Of a stretch of DNA of 64,000 nucleotides, positions 11,779-24,729 are shown one piece after another. The position numbers and the translations under genes were made by a program. Below the pieces are notes generated by a model that saw only the letters and a program-made list of their open reading frames with translations, made no database searches and was not told where the DNA came from. Numbering within the stretch: the first letter of the stretch is position 1; every line of letters starts with the position of its first letter. The DNA comes from Neocallimastix lanati (nom. inval.) (taxonomy: Eukaryota > Neocallimastigomycota > Neocallimastigomycetes > Neocallimastigales > Neocallimastigaceae), in assembly GCA_016946835.1 (NCBI GenBank), contig JACVTC010000080.1, positions 1-64,000 of the forward strand, in the 5' to 3' direction.

Positions 11779-12024
11779 TCACTCTACACGAGTGAGTTAC
11801 AAATAAAACAATAAAAACCGATTACTTTACAGTTAAAAAATAAAAAAAAAAAAAAAAAGACATTAAAAAATAAAAAGGATATTAAAAAAATAAAATAAAA
11901 GTAAGCTGAATATGGTCAGCACGTTTAAAATATTAAAATAAAATAAAAAAAAATAGGCTGAATATGGTCAGCGTGTTCAAGATTTTATAGAAAAAAAAAA
12001 AATTATTAGACTGAATATGGTCAG
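11779..12024 (+). promoter_or_regulatory. Copia leader with repeated stem-loops
   Basis: Directly after the 5' LTR a stem-loop TCACTC-TACAC-GAGTGA lies at 11779-11795. Three copies of GCTGA-ATATGG-TCAGC follow at 11905-11920, 11957-11972 and 12010-12024 (the third starts ACTGA). They are about 52 bp apart and separated by A-rich spacers. The position between LTR and gag would fit an RNA packaging or translation signal; that is inference. The leader 12025-12916 otherwise holds a poly(A) block (12061-12096) and AT-rich sequence with no clear gene. Confidence 0.5.
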
Positions 12025-12058
12025 CATGTTAAAATTAAATATAATAAAAATTATATAT

Positions 12059-12098
<40 letters not shown>

Positions 12099-12916
12099 AT
12101 TTGAAATATAATATTAAATCTAACATTAATGAATTATATCTTTATTAACCAACAAAATAATTTAATAAACACTAATTAAACAATTATTAATCAAATATAG
12201 CAAGTACATAAAAATAATATAAACTCCTCCTAATCAAACAATGACTAAGTATAACTGGCAAAATTTAATACAATTTATTAAATTAAATCAAACCCTAATA
12301 ACATTAATACACCAACCATATTAATCACCCCTTATTAAAACAATAACACTTTGTATACCAATCGGAACAACTTTTTTCAAACCATTCAGACAAATCAGAA
12401 TAAATAATTATTTAGAAATTATTTTACAAAAAAGGAAGGAAACCTTTCAATAAATCTCCTCAAAATAAAACACCAATCAGCGTACATAACAACTATCAGC
12501 TCAACATCAAATTAATCGCACCAATTATAATAATTACTCTTTTAGAAATCTATTCCTAAGCTCAAATTAAAATTTTAGCAGTATATCAATCAATATTTTT
12601 CACTTTAATAATCATACTTGTTCACCTCTCATCACAATAACAATTATTGCTATAACACTTAATTGGATACACCAATAAATATTTATTACATCAATAATAA
12701 TAAATAATAACTATTTTCCGTATTGATAACTATTGGTACAACACTAAATGGAATTAAATAGAATTAAAATTTTATAATTTTAATTTCGAATCAACACAAT
12801 TAATAAATACATAATTTATTCACATAATTTTTTTTTAAAAAGCATATAAATAGAACATCTTATTCATCAAATTTACATCACTAATCAACCAACATAATAT
12901 AGCCTAATAAATTAAT

Positions 12917-13850
12917 ATGAATCGTGTCAATAGACAAACAAGATTAAATCAGCAAATCGTCATTAATGAAAACAATGACATCAATATTAAGGGAATCAAT
13001 TTCAATTACTCCGAAAGTTTTAGTAGAATTGTTGAATTAACTTCGGATAACTACGTTAGTTGGAAAAATAATATGCTGTATCTCTTTTAACTATTAATAA
13101 CCTCGAAAATTATGTCATTCAAGAGAAGGTTAAGAAACTTAAGTAAAGACATATTAGGGACGATATATAACGATTATATCGATGACAAATTTGATAATAC
13201 TCTAGTATATGACAAAGAAACTAACCTATTAGACATAAAGAATGACATCATAGTAAAATAGATCTTATTAAACACATTAGGTGAGAGAACATAAAGAATT
13301 GTTGAAGGCCAAGGGAAGACAGCTTATCAAATTTGGAACACATTAGAAAAAATCTTTCACTAGTAGTTTGGAGAAAAGAAAGCAAGAATTAAAGGATTAA
13401 ATAAGCTATCTTAAAGTTTAATGAGGACCAGGATATAAATATTTTTATTGCTACCTTACAAAATACCATAGAGGAATATGAAAACATTGACCATGACATT
13501 GAGGATAGTATAAAAGCTGGCATCCTTAACAGAGCACTCCCGGAAAATTTAAGATTTATAAATGTGTTTCAATATAAAGATAATTGGGGGAGACTATCTA
13601 ATTATGTAAAGGACGTCATACCAGATATAATTTTCTCAAATATGAAAGAGCACACTAAAATTGAGAATTCTCAAAAACACATCTTTCTGACAGAGAAAAA
13701 CAGTAAATCTAACAACAGAAAAGTACAATCATCAGTTAAATACAAAGCAAAAAGCGGAAAATGTTACATGTGTGGTAGATTTGGACATTACATCAATGAG
13801 TGTTCAAAATATATAACAGATATAAAAATAATAAATATAATAAACATATA
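12917..13850 (+). pseudogene. Copia gag with CCHC zinc knuckle
   Basis: The start reads MNRVNRQTRLNQQIVINENN, followed by ELTSDNYVSWKNNMLYLF, a typical copia gag opening in which a Trp follows the 'NY.sW' motif. Pieces such as YQIWNTLEKIF near 13330 follow in the gag order. The 13564-13851 open stretch ends with CYMCGRFGHYINEC, a complete C-x2-C-x4-H-x4-C knuckle for nucleic-acid binding. Stops at about 13088, 13260 and 13360 and a shift near 13410 break it. The ATG at 12917 is the natural start. Confidence 0.7.
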
Positions 13851-14101
13851 AAACCAAGGAGGACAAAGTATATAAACTCAAAGAAAGGTCCATCCACTCA
13901 AAGATTCATTCAAATATAAAAAACGTTAACAATCAGCTAAATTCTATGGAATCCACTAACAGTTATGCTTGCCAATACTTTATCTAAAGATTATAACACT
14001 GAAGATACCTCTCTTTATTGATTGCATCTCAATAGAAGATAATACTTAATTTCCCTCAAAACGATCACTTTGAAAACGTTAATTCATTAACAATATCTAA
14101 T

Positions 14102-14873
14102 TGTAAAGAGTTCTATCAGAAACAGATTACAAATAACAAATTTTAACACCAAAATAAAAAAACACGTAATAAAAATTCGTTTTTTTTTTTAAATAAAATA
14201 ATCTTTATTAATTAAAAAAAATTAAATCTCTTTTTTGTTATTAACTATCATATAGTCAATAACTAATACATCGATTTAATTATAGAAATTTACATGTATT
14301 TATATTTTTTCATTATTACATTATAATATATTATTTCTATCTAATTTACATATATTACTATTTATTTATAAACAAAATATTTATTAATAATTTTATTAAA
14401 TAATAATTAACTAAACTAAACAATAATTAATTCAATAAACTTTCAACTTATTTACAATAATAATTAAATTCAATAACAACTCATTTATTATATATTTATT
14501 ATGTAAATATTATTAATACTAATGTTTATATATTTACAATTTAAAACTATTTTTATAAACTATTTAAACTAATTTTAACTATTTAAAACTATTCCGAAAT
14601 TAATTTTAAAGTATTTTAAACTAACTAAACTAAATTAACTAAATTAACTAAATTAAATAGAATAACTATTTTAAATAAACTAAACTAAATTAACTAACTT
14701 AAATAAATTATTTAGATTTAAGTTATTATCCAAAATTATTTAAATAATAATTTTTCCTTTATGAAAAGTTTACATAAATTTATAATTAATTTTCATATAC
14801 GTAAATCATAAATTTTATTACATTAATTAATTATGTAATAATTAATAATTAAAGATTTTATTAAATCTTTACA
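14102..14873. mobile_element. Solo LTR, 772 bp, inserted in copia
   Basis: The segment begins TGTAAAGAGTTC and ends AAATCTTTACA, so its ends are inverted (TGTAAAG/CTTTACA). It is flanked by a perfect 5-bp target duplication CTAAT (14097-14101 and 14874-14878). A nearly identical copy lies in reverse orientation at 47458-48227 with its own duplication GAAAT. There is no internal coding sequence, so it is a solo LTR left by recombination between the two LTRs of an element, or a short non-autonomous LTR element. Removing it joins copia gag to the protease. The family of the parent element is unknown; no full copy is in this window. Confidence 0.85.
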
Positions 14874-14878
14874 CTAAT

Positions 14879-17800
14879 TGGATAATTGACTCAGGGGCTT
14901 CACTACATGTAACATACTCCATCAATCTCTTAAAATATATTAATGAATGCAATGAAAACATATCTTTACCTAATGGTAAAATCGTGACATCCACTAAATA
15001 TGATTTCTTTCACTGGATATGTTAATAATAATGAAATTAAATTCAATAAAGTATTCTACGTACCAAAACATTACAAAAAAATATCATATCGTTAAGTGAA
15101 CTTATTAAGTATAATTATAAAAGTTGTCTTCCTCAACCATTACAATAAAGTTTTTTGCCTCTTTATTTGATCAGCATGGAAATAAAATTACCAATATTCC
15201 ATCGGATAAACACAACATTTTCCAAATATGGTTTTCAAATAGCATATATTACCTCAATGTTCGAAAGCATACACCTACATCTCTTATGCACCTATCCACA
15301 CTATCAAAAACTGAAAAGATTAACCTATGGCACAGGCTTACTTGGTCACTTTAACATAAGCAAGATACTTAATAAATTATCCAAAAATTAATATTCCGTC
15401 TAAATGTCAAATCTGTTCACATTCGAAACTAAAAGATTTCCAGCACAAACATTCAACGAATAAATCAAAAGGTATTTTTTGAATTAATTCATATGGATCT
15501 TATATAGGTCCAATAGAAGAGTCACATCACAGTAACCGGGTACATACTCTCCAATACTTGATGACTTCTCGCTTTACGGGTAGGTCTTTTTTCTTTCAAA
15601 CAAACATGACACCTGTGCCATTTTTCATAATTGGTTTATTGAAATCAACAATATACATAATAAATCTATATAAAGTACATCAGAACTGACAACGGTACAG
15701 AATTTTCAAACTCTATGTTTCAAATTTTTCTGTGCCAGTCATGGGATTATTCATCAATTCACAATCCCATATAACCCTCAACAGAATGGAACGTGCCGAA
15801 AGGTTCAACGGGCACGCTAATAAAACTCTGCAAAGGCTCTATTAAAACGACGCCAAATTAAGTCACCATTTCTGGGAATACGCCGTCGAAACTGCTAATT
15901 ACATCCATAATAGGATCCCTCATTCAGGTATTCAAAATAGATTATGCACACTTCAAGGTTTTTTGGATGTAGAGTTTTTTAAATTACGTACCCAAGTCAT
16001 TCCGGAGTAAATTTGACAAATAACGCTTTACCTTGGCATATTTCTTGGCTATCACCCCTCATCATCTTCTTAGAAGATTCTAAGCCACTCCACCAACAAA
16101 ATAATACTCTCCCGATCAGTTATATTTTCTTTTAAAAATAATCAAGCCAACTCCACCTCAACAAGCTTTATTCCAAAGGAATATTCAAACTTCATTCCAA
16201 ATTATGAAATAGGTAGATACACCGAAAGTATAAAAAAAAGAACAATTATTACAACATATATAATAATATCAAAATGTCCTCACCCGTTAATACTAGTCAT
16301 CGGCTTCATCAATCTCAAACTCCTTCATCATCCTCCATCCATAATCATGACAAAAAAAACAAAATAATAAATAATAATCAAAATAAAGTTTCTCCACAAA
16401 ACACCCATATCAATACTGAACCTGTAGTTTCTCCTATCAATCCTCATCATCAATCAGATAAAGAAATAAATCAATGTATTACATGATTCAAATCCATATA
16501 AACAGACAGTACCTTAAATCAAGCAACAAAAAGACAAGTAGTCATTTATACACTCCCAATAAAAGAATAAAGTCAGTTATTCCTATTATAAAGCCTAAAG
16601 TTCTATCCTCAGAAAGAAACCTTAGAGATCCAAAAGATTTCGATGATATATTCAACCTAATAGACAAAGATAAATGACTAGAAGCTGTAAATAAGGAATT
16701 ACAAAACATGAAAAAGCTAAAACATTTTTTAAGATAATAAAAAGCATTCTTAAAAGGAGCTAATATCATCTCAAGTAAATGGGTTTTTAAAATATAAAAA
16801 GGACTCAAATGGGAATATCATTAAAAAGGAAAGCACGATTAATTGCTCGTGGTTTCACTCAGCGATAATGGTATTGACTATATTTTCACCTTCTCTCCAA
16901 CACTGAAGTTAGACTCTTTGAGAATAATAATATCAATTTGCAATTCGTAAAAGGTTCAAAACTGTCCAAATAAGACATTGACGCCGCATACCTCAATGAT
17001 GAAATAAAAGAAGAATTATACATGAAAGCACCAAAGGGTTATTCCTCATACAACAATACCTTTTTGGAAACTAAACAAAGCCATATACGGGTTAAAGCAA
17101 GCAGGTAGAGCCTGGAATGAGAAATTAAATAATGTTCTACTCGGTATAAACTTCAATCGACTCACTAGTGAACCTTGCATCTACATTAGATAGACCAGTT
17201 ATAACGAAACCACAGGTATCATAGCAGTATATGTCGATGACATTAATTATTAATAGGTAAGGAAAAATGAAGTACTCAGAGTAAAAAGAGCAAATTAAAA
17301 CTAATTTTAGTATTAAAGATATTAGAGAATTAGATTTCATTATTGGAATTAAGTTTGAGAAATGTAACAACGGTTATGTAATGCATCAATTAGGATATAT
17401 ATAAATGAATTACTAAAGAAATTCAAATTAGAAAAAATACAAACCAACTAAGAATTTAATGCCAATTGAAAGTCACGAATTGAAAGCTATTAAATTTGAT
17501 GAAACACTTTACAGAAGCGCCATAGGTAACCTTCTCTATCTGGCGATCTGCACAAGGCCTGATATCTTGTTTTCAGTAAATAGAGCTGCAAGAAAAAATA
17601 AGAATCCTTACCCTTGAAGATTGGATGAATGTGGAAAAAGATTCTCAAGTACCTTAAGGGAACTAAGAACTACGAAATAAAAAGAATTTCAGGCGAAAGC
17701 AATATAAAGGCGTACGCAAATGCTGATTACGGTGGTGATACAAATAATCAGGAAATCAACATCATGTTTTTTTTTTTTGATAATGCTTGGAAATTCACCT

Positions 17801-18180
17801 ACAAGCTGGCATTCAAAACTTCAGCATTATGAGGCAGCACCTCCACAGCCGAAGCTGAATATTATAGCATTAGTAATTGTGCCAAACATGGATTGTGGTA
17901 CATGAATGTAATGAACGAATTAGGCCATCAATAACCAATTTATTTCCATTGATGTGGACAACAAAGCAGCAATCTATAATTGCCAAAATCAATCTATCAA
18001 CCCAAAGTCGAAGCATATCGATATAAAATATCACCATATAAGAAGTCTAATAAAGGAGAATAAAAGTCAAACTAGAATATGTTAACGTCTGAAAGAAACC
18101 TAGCCGATGGATTCACAAAATACCTTAATGGGACTAAATTGAGTATATTTAAAGAAAGTTTACTTACAGAGTTTACCCCT
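14879..18180 (+). pseudogene. Copia pol: protease, integrase, RT, RNase H
   Basis: The protease active site IIDSGASLHVTYS begins at 14882, right after the solo LTR. Integrase pieces include YIRTDNGTEFSNSMF near 15680 (second Asp of the DDE triad) and NPQQNGT-like sequence near 15780. RT blocks are KARLIARGFTQR near 16840, DIDAAYLNDEIKEELYMKAP near 16985 (catalytic Asp) and IAVYVDDIN near 17220 (YVDD), then YRSAIGNLLYLAICTRPDIL near 17510. RNase H follows with WKKILKYLKGTKNYEI (17630), STAEAEYYSISNCAKHGLWY (17840) and VDNKAAIYNCQNQSINPKSK (17950). Frames change at least ten times, partly at A/T runs. The order identifies Ty1/copia with certainty; it is not functional. Confidence 0.85.
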
Positions 18181-18241
18181 TAATATAATAATTTTAACAA
18201 ATCGAACATCGATTAATGAAGATGTTAGATTTTAGGGGGAA

Positions 18242-18393
18242 TGTTAATAAGCATTTATAAGTTATTAGAATTATCCAATAAAATTAAAGAATAAGAAACT
18301 ATAAATATAAATACATAAAATTTTCATTTACTTTCTATATGTATCTTTAATAAAATAAAAAATAAAGACACATTAAAATAATATAAATTAAAA
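18242..18393 (+). repeat. 3' LTR of the copia element
   Basis: Partner of 11616-11767. It starts TGTTAATAAGC immediately after the polypurine tract TTTTAGGGGGAA (18230-18241) and is followed by the target duplication AAACA. Confidence 0.85.
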
Positions 18394-19095
18394 AAACATA
18401 TTACTATTTTATTTTATTTAATTATTTTTTTTTATATATATTTCAATGTGGTTACATTAAACCATTATATTATTATTTAAAAATACATTTATAAAAAAAA
18501 AAAATAGACCTTTCCCTATTTGAATGAAATAATACATATTTAAATAAATTAACGGTTTAAAATATATTGTTAAACTCAATTTATTTTTATTTTTTTTTTA
18601 TTAAACATAACTATTCTTTATTTATTTTTTACATTAATTTTTTTTACATTTATTAATAAAGAAAAAAAAATTATTCAATTATAACAACAATAACAATAAT
18701 AATTTATATATATATATTTTTTTAGGAATAATAATAAATAAATAAATAAATAAATAAATAATCATTATTATTAAGTATTAATTCTGTATTTCAATTTTAT
18801 TTTTTCTTCATTTCTTTTTATTCTTTTATTTTATTACTTTTGATGTCGCTGCTATTCCAATGAATCACAAATTTCATTTAATTTTGTATTTATCAAAATT
18901 TAATTCAGAGACTAATTTATTGACATTTACGATTTTTGATCATTATAAAAAAAAAATCAGTAATAAAGTTTTACTTTCTTCTTTTGGATTAAACCAAAAG
19001 ATTTATTTATTTATTTATTTTTTTTTATTTTTTGAATTTTCCAATTTTTTTTTATACCATTTTATTGAATGACTTAATGAATTTTCAATTTTAAT

Positions 19096-19127
<32 letters not shown>

Positions 19128-19399
19128 TTTTTTCCTTGATTTTTTTCCTCTCTATATTCTAATCTATGTAATATATTCTTCCCGTTTTTTTTTTTTTTAT
19201 TCTTCGACTTCACACTTAATGACAATAAGTTTTTATTTCTTTCCAAAAGATACTAAATCATTTCTTGTTTTGAACAAATAAAGAATTTTTTTTTTAATTT
19301 TAAAAATCTTATTAATTTGGATTAATTAAAAAAAAAAAAAAAAAAAAGTAATTATAGATTTATTTTCTTTTTTTTTTTTTTATTTTTTTTTATTTCAAA

Positions 19400-20340
19400 G
19401 TTTCAAAATTTTTTGTTTTTTTAGTTCAATAAAATGTATATTTAGTATATGTGTTATAAGCACCTTTTGTTTATAGTTATTTATTTTGGTTAAATCAATT
19501 ACATTTTGATTAACTATTATTCCCGTATATATCCTTATATCCCATATCTCTTATTTTTTTTTTCTTCATCCCTAAAGGTTTAAAACACCAATGATATTTT
19601 TCTTTTTTTTATTTACTTCTTCTTTGTTATCTTCCATTATCAAAGATATTATAATGTTAAGAAATTTATCATAATTGTATTAGAAATTTAATCATATTTA
19701 TATTCAGAACTTTTTTGGCAAGGATCGTTGTTATAAATTTTGAGGTATCCTAAAGGGATCGTCTTTAACAAATCTTCATTATTTTTTATACCTGAATTTC
19801 TATTTTTTTTTTTATTAATTCATCTGCTTCTGTTAATAGCCACAAAAGTAAAAAATTATCGTTTTTTCTTTTTTATTATCCCCAAATCCTAAAATAAAAT
19901 AGCTGGTTTTTCTTTTTTTTTTTCAAATGAACTTCTTATATTATTTAAAAATAAATCAAAGTCTAAAAATTTTTCCAATAAAATTGATTCTCTTTTTTTT
20001 TTTTTTAACCATTTTTTTCTATTTCTTTCATCACCGTTTTTCATATTTAGTTTTTTTTTTCTCCTTTACTTATAAAAAAATTCTTCTTCATTCCTATTAT
20101 TTTCATCATTACCGTTACCTTCAAGCTCATCCTTTAATTTTTTTTTCTTTATCTTCTTCAGTTAAATCTTTTAATTTTTTTTTAATACTGTTGCATAGGT
20201 TACTAACCTTTCAGATTTGGTATTTCTCTATTTAAATATTGAAGATCAACCATGGGATTATCAATTTTTACGATTTAAAAATATCATTTCAGTAAATCAA
20301 TTGGATATTCTTTAGTTTTAAAATAAATGTTTAAACGGAT
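19400..20340 (-). pseudogene. Coding relic, perhaps Rpn-like at its start
   Basis: Minus-strand reading from about 20315 gives KEYPIDLL... then NPMVDLQYLNREIPNLKG, which resembles the N-terminal part of Rpn-family nucleases (compare NEIVDLEYLNVEKVDN in the intact gene at 60054). Further pieces are LKDLTEEDKEKKIKDELEGN (about 20170-20110), ESILLEKFLDFDLFLNNI (about 19990), NEDLLKTIPLGYLKIYNNDP (about 19780-19720) and DEEKKIRDMGYKDIYGNN (about 19570-19510). Frames switch at almost every A run, which points to homopolymer growth or sequencing indels. The later pieces do not match Rpn by eye, so the family call covers only the first part. Confidence 0.3.
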
Positions 20341-20592
20341 ATTCAGATTTAAGGTTAAGGTAATGAGAATAATTAAAACTAAATAGAAAAATTATTAAAA
20401 AAAAAATAAAAAGATTTTTTTTTATAAGATTAAAAAAAAAAAAAAGTGATCCATGTATATATATATACATCAAAATTTGATTTCGAATAAATAAAATTAT
20501 TGAAATGTATATGGACGTTGGCTGTCTATTTTATACTGTGTAGATGAAATATATATATTAAATTAGCCTAGAAACGAGAAATTTTTTGTCTG

Positions 20593-20630
<38 letters not shown>

Positions 20631-20760
20631 ATAAATGAAACGAAACGAAAACGCAATGATTAAAATTTTTAACATTAAAAGACATTGATTGATGATGTAG
20701 ATTTTTGTTTTTTTTTTTTGACAATTGGTAAAAAAAAAAAAAAAAAAAATATAATAAAAT

Positions 20761-20818
20761 GATCCCCTCAGAAAAACCCGACAGCCAGCTTAGGTTCCAT
20801 CATTGAGGGAGGGCAAGA
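20761..20818. other. Isolated GC-richer island
   Basis: A 58-bp segment of near-balanced composition stands alone between long A/T tracts. It contains the inverted pair CCCTCA (20765-20770) and TGAGGG about 36 bases later. It could be the remnant of a structured RNA or of an exon; nothing identifies it. Confidence 0.25.
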
Positions 20819-21189
20819 AAAAAAAAATTCCAATATCATATTTTTCTGTACTTATATATCTATATATCTTTATATATATATATATATATATATTTTTATT
20901 TTTATTATTTTTATTATTATTATTTTATATAGACTTTCCATAAAATTTATGTATTTGTATAGAATTTATGATATTATATAAATTCTATTTTATATCACGT
21001 TATTTATCCTATGATAATGAATCCTATGATAATTTCATGATTTATTAATTAAATTTTATATAATGATTAATAAAATAATAATTTTATCAATTATTAAAAG
21101 TTTTTTTTTTTATTTTTTATATCAAAAGTTATTAACAAATTTTGTTTTTATATAAAATTTCACTTTTTGATTTTTATTTCTTTTATTTA

Positions 21190-21322
21190 ATTATTTAATT
21201 ATTTAATTATTCCAATATTTAATTATATAATTATTTAATTATTCCAATATTTAATTATATAATTATTTAATTATTCCAATATTTAATTATATAATTATTT
21301 AATTATTCCAATATTTAATTAT
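21190..21322. repeat. 32-bp tandem repeat, four copies
   Basis: Unit TTATTTAATTATTCCAATAT followed by TTAATTATATAA, repeated four times with almost no variation. Confidence 0.8.
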
Positions 21323-21627
21323 AATTTTGTAGAATACAAAAGTTTAAATTCATTAAATTAAAATTTTTTTTGGTATTAAGTAAAAAAATTTTTTTTTAAA
21401 TTTAATTAATTAACTAAATACCAAAAAAAAAAATTTTTTTCCTTTAAATCTTTAAAGAATGATGAGGATGTTCATCTTTTTTTTAAAAAAAATTTAATGA
21501 ATGATAAAAAATTATAAAAAATTATAAAATTTATAAAAATTATAAAAATTATAAAAAATTATAAAAATAATAAAAAAAAAAAATTTTTTTTATTATTTAA
21601 AGTTAATAAATAAAAATTAATGATAAA

Positions 21628-22944
21628 AAATAAAATATAAAATATAAAATATAAAATATAAAATATAAAATATAAAAATATAAAATATAAAAATATAAAA
21701 TATAAAATATAAAAATATAAAATATAAAATATAAAATATAAAATATAAAATATAAAATATAAAATATAAAATATAAAATATAAAATATAAAATATAAAAT
21801 ATAAAATATAAAATATAAAATATAAAATATAAAATATAAAATATAAAATATAAAATATAAAATATAAAAATATAAAATATAAAATATAAAATATAAAATA
21901 TAAAATATAAAAATATAAAATATAAAATATAAAATATAAAATATAAAATATAAAAATATAAAATATAAAATATAAAATATAAAATATAAAATATAAAATA
22001 TAAAATATAAAATATAAAATATAAAATATAAAATATAAAATATAAAATATAAAATATAAAATATAAAATATAAAATATAAAATATAAAATATAAAAATAT
22101 AAAATATAAAATATAAAATATAAAATATAAAATATAAAATATAAAATATAAAATATAAAATATAAAATATAAAATATAAAATATAAAATATAAAATATAA
22201 AATATAAAATATAAAATATAAAAATATAAAATATAAAATATAAAATATAAAATATAAAATATAAAATATAAAATATAAAATATAAAATATAAAATATAAA
22301 ATATAAAATATAAAATATAAAATATAAAATATAAAATATAAAATATAAAATATAAAATATAAAATATAAAATATAAAATATAAAATATAAAATATAAAAT
22401 ATAAAATATAAAATATAAAATATAAAATATAAAATATAAAATATAAAATATAAAAATATAAAATATAAAATATAAAATATAAAATATAAAATATAAAATA
22501 TAAAATATAAAAATATAAAATATAAAATATAAAATATAAAATATAAAATATAAAATTATAAAATATAAAAATATAAAATATAAAATATAAAATAAAAATA
22601 TAAAATATAAAATATAAAATATAAAAATATAAAATATAAAATATAAAAATATAAAATATAAAATATAAAATATAAAATATAAAATATAAAATATAAAATA
22701 TAAAATATAAAATATAAAATATAAAAATATAAAATATAAAAATATAAAATATAAAATATAAAAATATAAAATATAAAATATAAAAATATAAAATATAAAA
22801 TATAAAATATAAAAATATAAAATATAAAATATAAAATATAAAAATATAAAATATAAAATATAAAATATAAAATATAAAATATAAAATATAAAATATAAAA
22901 ATATAAAATATAAAATATAAAATATAAAATATAAAATATAAAAT
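21628..22944. repeat. 1.3-kb (ATAAAAT)n minisatellite
   Basis: About 180 copies of the heptamer ATAAAAT in one continuous array. Some twenty to thirty units carry one extra A (ATAAAAAT), spaced irregularly, and there are two or three other variants near 22555-22600. One strand is almost purely A with regular TAT steps. See the finding for possible meaning. Confidence 0.95.
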
Positions 22945-23849
22945 AAAAAAATTTATTAATTATTTAATTATTTAATGGTATTAAATAATTTTCATTACAA
23001 AAAAAAAAAAAAAAAAAAAAAATTTATTATGGAACAACAAAAAATTATTTAATCAGTCATTCAATAGGAATTAAAGTTAAAAAAAAAATTATTGGAAAAG
23101 TTCTTAAAAAAAAAAAAATTTATAATATTTCAAATCAATTAAAAAAAAAAAAAATAAAAATAAAAAAAAAACTTCTTTTGATATTACCATAAAACTACTA
23201 TTCATTATTGTTTGTTTATAAAAATAATAACTAATACGATTAATATGATTAATTAGATGCACAAACAAATAAATTATATTATATTTTTAAAAAAAAAAGG
23301 AATATATAATGACATAATAAATTATAAAAAGAATTATTCAATATTTTTTTTAATTATTTATATAATTTTAATTATAAACAAATACTTATTTAAATATATT
23401 TCTATAAATAAATAAATAAATTGGATTTTATCAATAACTAATTTGTAAATATTTTAATTATATTTATAATATTTAGTATAAAAAAATTTAGAGTAAAAAA
23501 AAAAAAAAAAAAAGAATTGATAATTATATAATTACTATTTAAATTAACAAAATAATTAATAAATTTAAATATTATAAATTCAAGTAATTATAAATTCAAG
23601 TAATTATAATACTTAAATTTTTAATTATTTTGTTTTCAGTCTTTTCTCTCTCTCTCTTTTCTTATTTTTTGTAATAATAATATTTTGTGTGACAAATAAA
23701 AAAACATTTTAAATATTATTATTTAATATATACTAGTGAATAAAATTGAATATCAGAATTGATTTTAATATTCTCAATTCAAAGAATTTTTTTAATTATA
23801 ATTTTATTTTTACCATGGTTGTTATTCCTATACATTTTTTTTTTACCAT

Positions 23850-24425
23850 TAGTGGCAATAAAACTGAACTGATCTTCCATTTTTATAGATATCTGAATAT
23901 GTTTCATAAATGATTTGTTCATCTTTCAGACTTAACAATATTCTTTTTTTTTTTTCTCCAAGATAGATTAATCCATTTAGGACCCCTTTTCAATTTTATA
24001 ATGGATATAAATATCTTTTTTATCTTTAACACTTTTCAGTATTTTTGATTTTTTAAAGATATATATATAAATTTTAATACTTTTCTTTTTTTTTTTTATA
24101 ATAAAGAACAGAAAAGATAATTATACTTTCTCAGTCATAAAAGTAACATGTTTGTACCAAGGAAACCTTTTTCTTCATTGAAAACCTTACCACTTCTATC
24201 AAAAAAAATGAAACCATCTTGCCTATTAGAGTTCTTTGAGTTTTGACGTTGACCATCAAAAAAAATAAAATAAAATAATATATAATAAGTTTTATTATTA
24301 TTTTAAAACATCATCATTTATGACACCATAATCAACATTTTGACCTTTGAAAATAATCACTTTAATCCTAAAAAAAAGCATCCTTCCTTAGTCATTTATT
24401 GAATTTATCTCCAAAAAAAATTGAG
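23850..24425 (-). pseudogene. Unidentified coding relic
   Basis: Minus-strand pieces of normal composition are DGQRQNSKNSNRQDGFIFFD continuing to RSGKVFNEEKGFLGTNMLLL (about 24258-24140), FKGQNVDYGVINDDVLK (about 24350-24302), GPKWINLSW (about 23985) and SLKDEQIIYETYSDIYKNGR (about 23935-23875). T-rich sequence ending in AG precedes some pieces, so introns cannot be excluded. I do not recognise the family. It may be a broken gene or poorly predicted exons of a real one. Confidence 0.25.
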
Positions 24426-24729
24426 ATGTCTTTTTTTTTTTTTTTGTATTGGATTATAATTATTTTAAGCTATGTAATTGTTTAAAGTTTTTATAATTAT
24501 AATTAGTAATAGATTAAATTTCACAATATCTAAGTGAGAGAAGTTATTGGTATAGCTTGAATATAACCTATAAACTTTATTTTTATTTTAAATTTTCAAA
24601 ATTTATATTTTCTTTTTTTTTTTTTATTTTTTTTATTATAAAAAAATAATATTTCATATTCTATATTTAATTTTTTTTTATCGTTTTATCTAACATCTAT
24701 TATATAGTTTATATGTTTTCATTTTATAT

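Larger units (their letters stand above)
11616..18393 (+). mobile_element. Decayed full-length Ty1/copia retrotransposon
   Basis: The element is bounded by two similar LTRs (11616-11767 and 18242-18393) starting TGTTAATAAGC and flanked by the same 5-bp target duplication AAACA (11611-11615 and 18394-18398). Inside, in canonical copia order, are a leader with hairpins, gag with a CCHC knuckle, an aspartic protease, GAG-pre-integrase, integrase, reverse transcriptase and RNase H, then a polypurine tract TTTTAGGGGGAA next to the 3' LTR. All reading frames are broken. The element is interrupted by a younger solo LTR at 14102-14873. The two LTRs differ at about ten positions by eye, so this is an old insertion. 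Confidence 0.85.

Noticed and set aside
16274-16808. Separate small genes between integrase and RT of the copia element
   Set aside because: The Ser/His/Asn-rich frames are the variable linker of copia pol before RT (16474-16677 leads to the 'EAVNKELQNMKKL' RT start), not independent genes.
19927-20235. 102-residue Phe-rich open frame on the plus strand
   Set aside because: Antisense of the better, Lys/Glu-rich minus-strand relic at 19400-20340.
20690-20700. TGATGATG near 20693 as a box C/D snoRNA
   Set aside because: No D box or terminal stem at the right distance; TGATGA is frequent by chance in this sequence (also near 28320).
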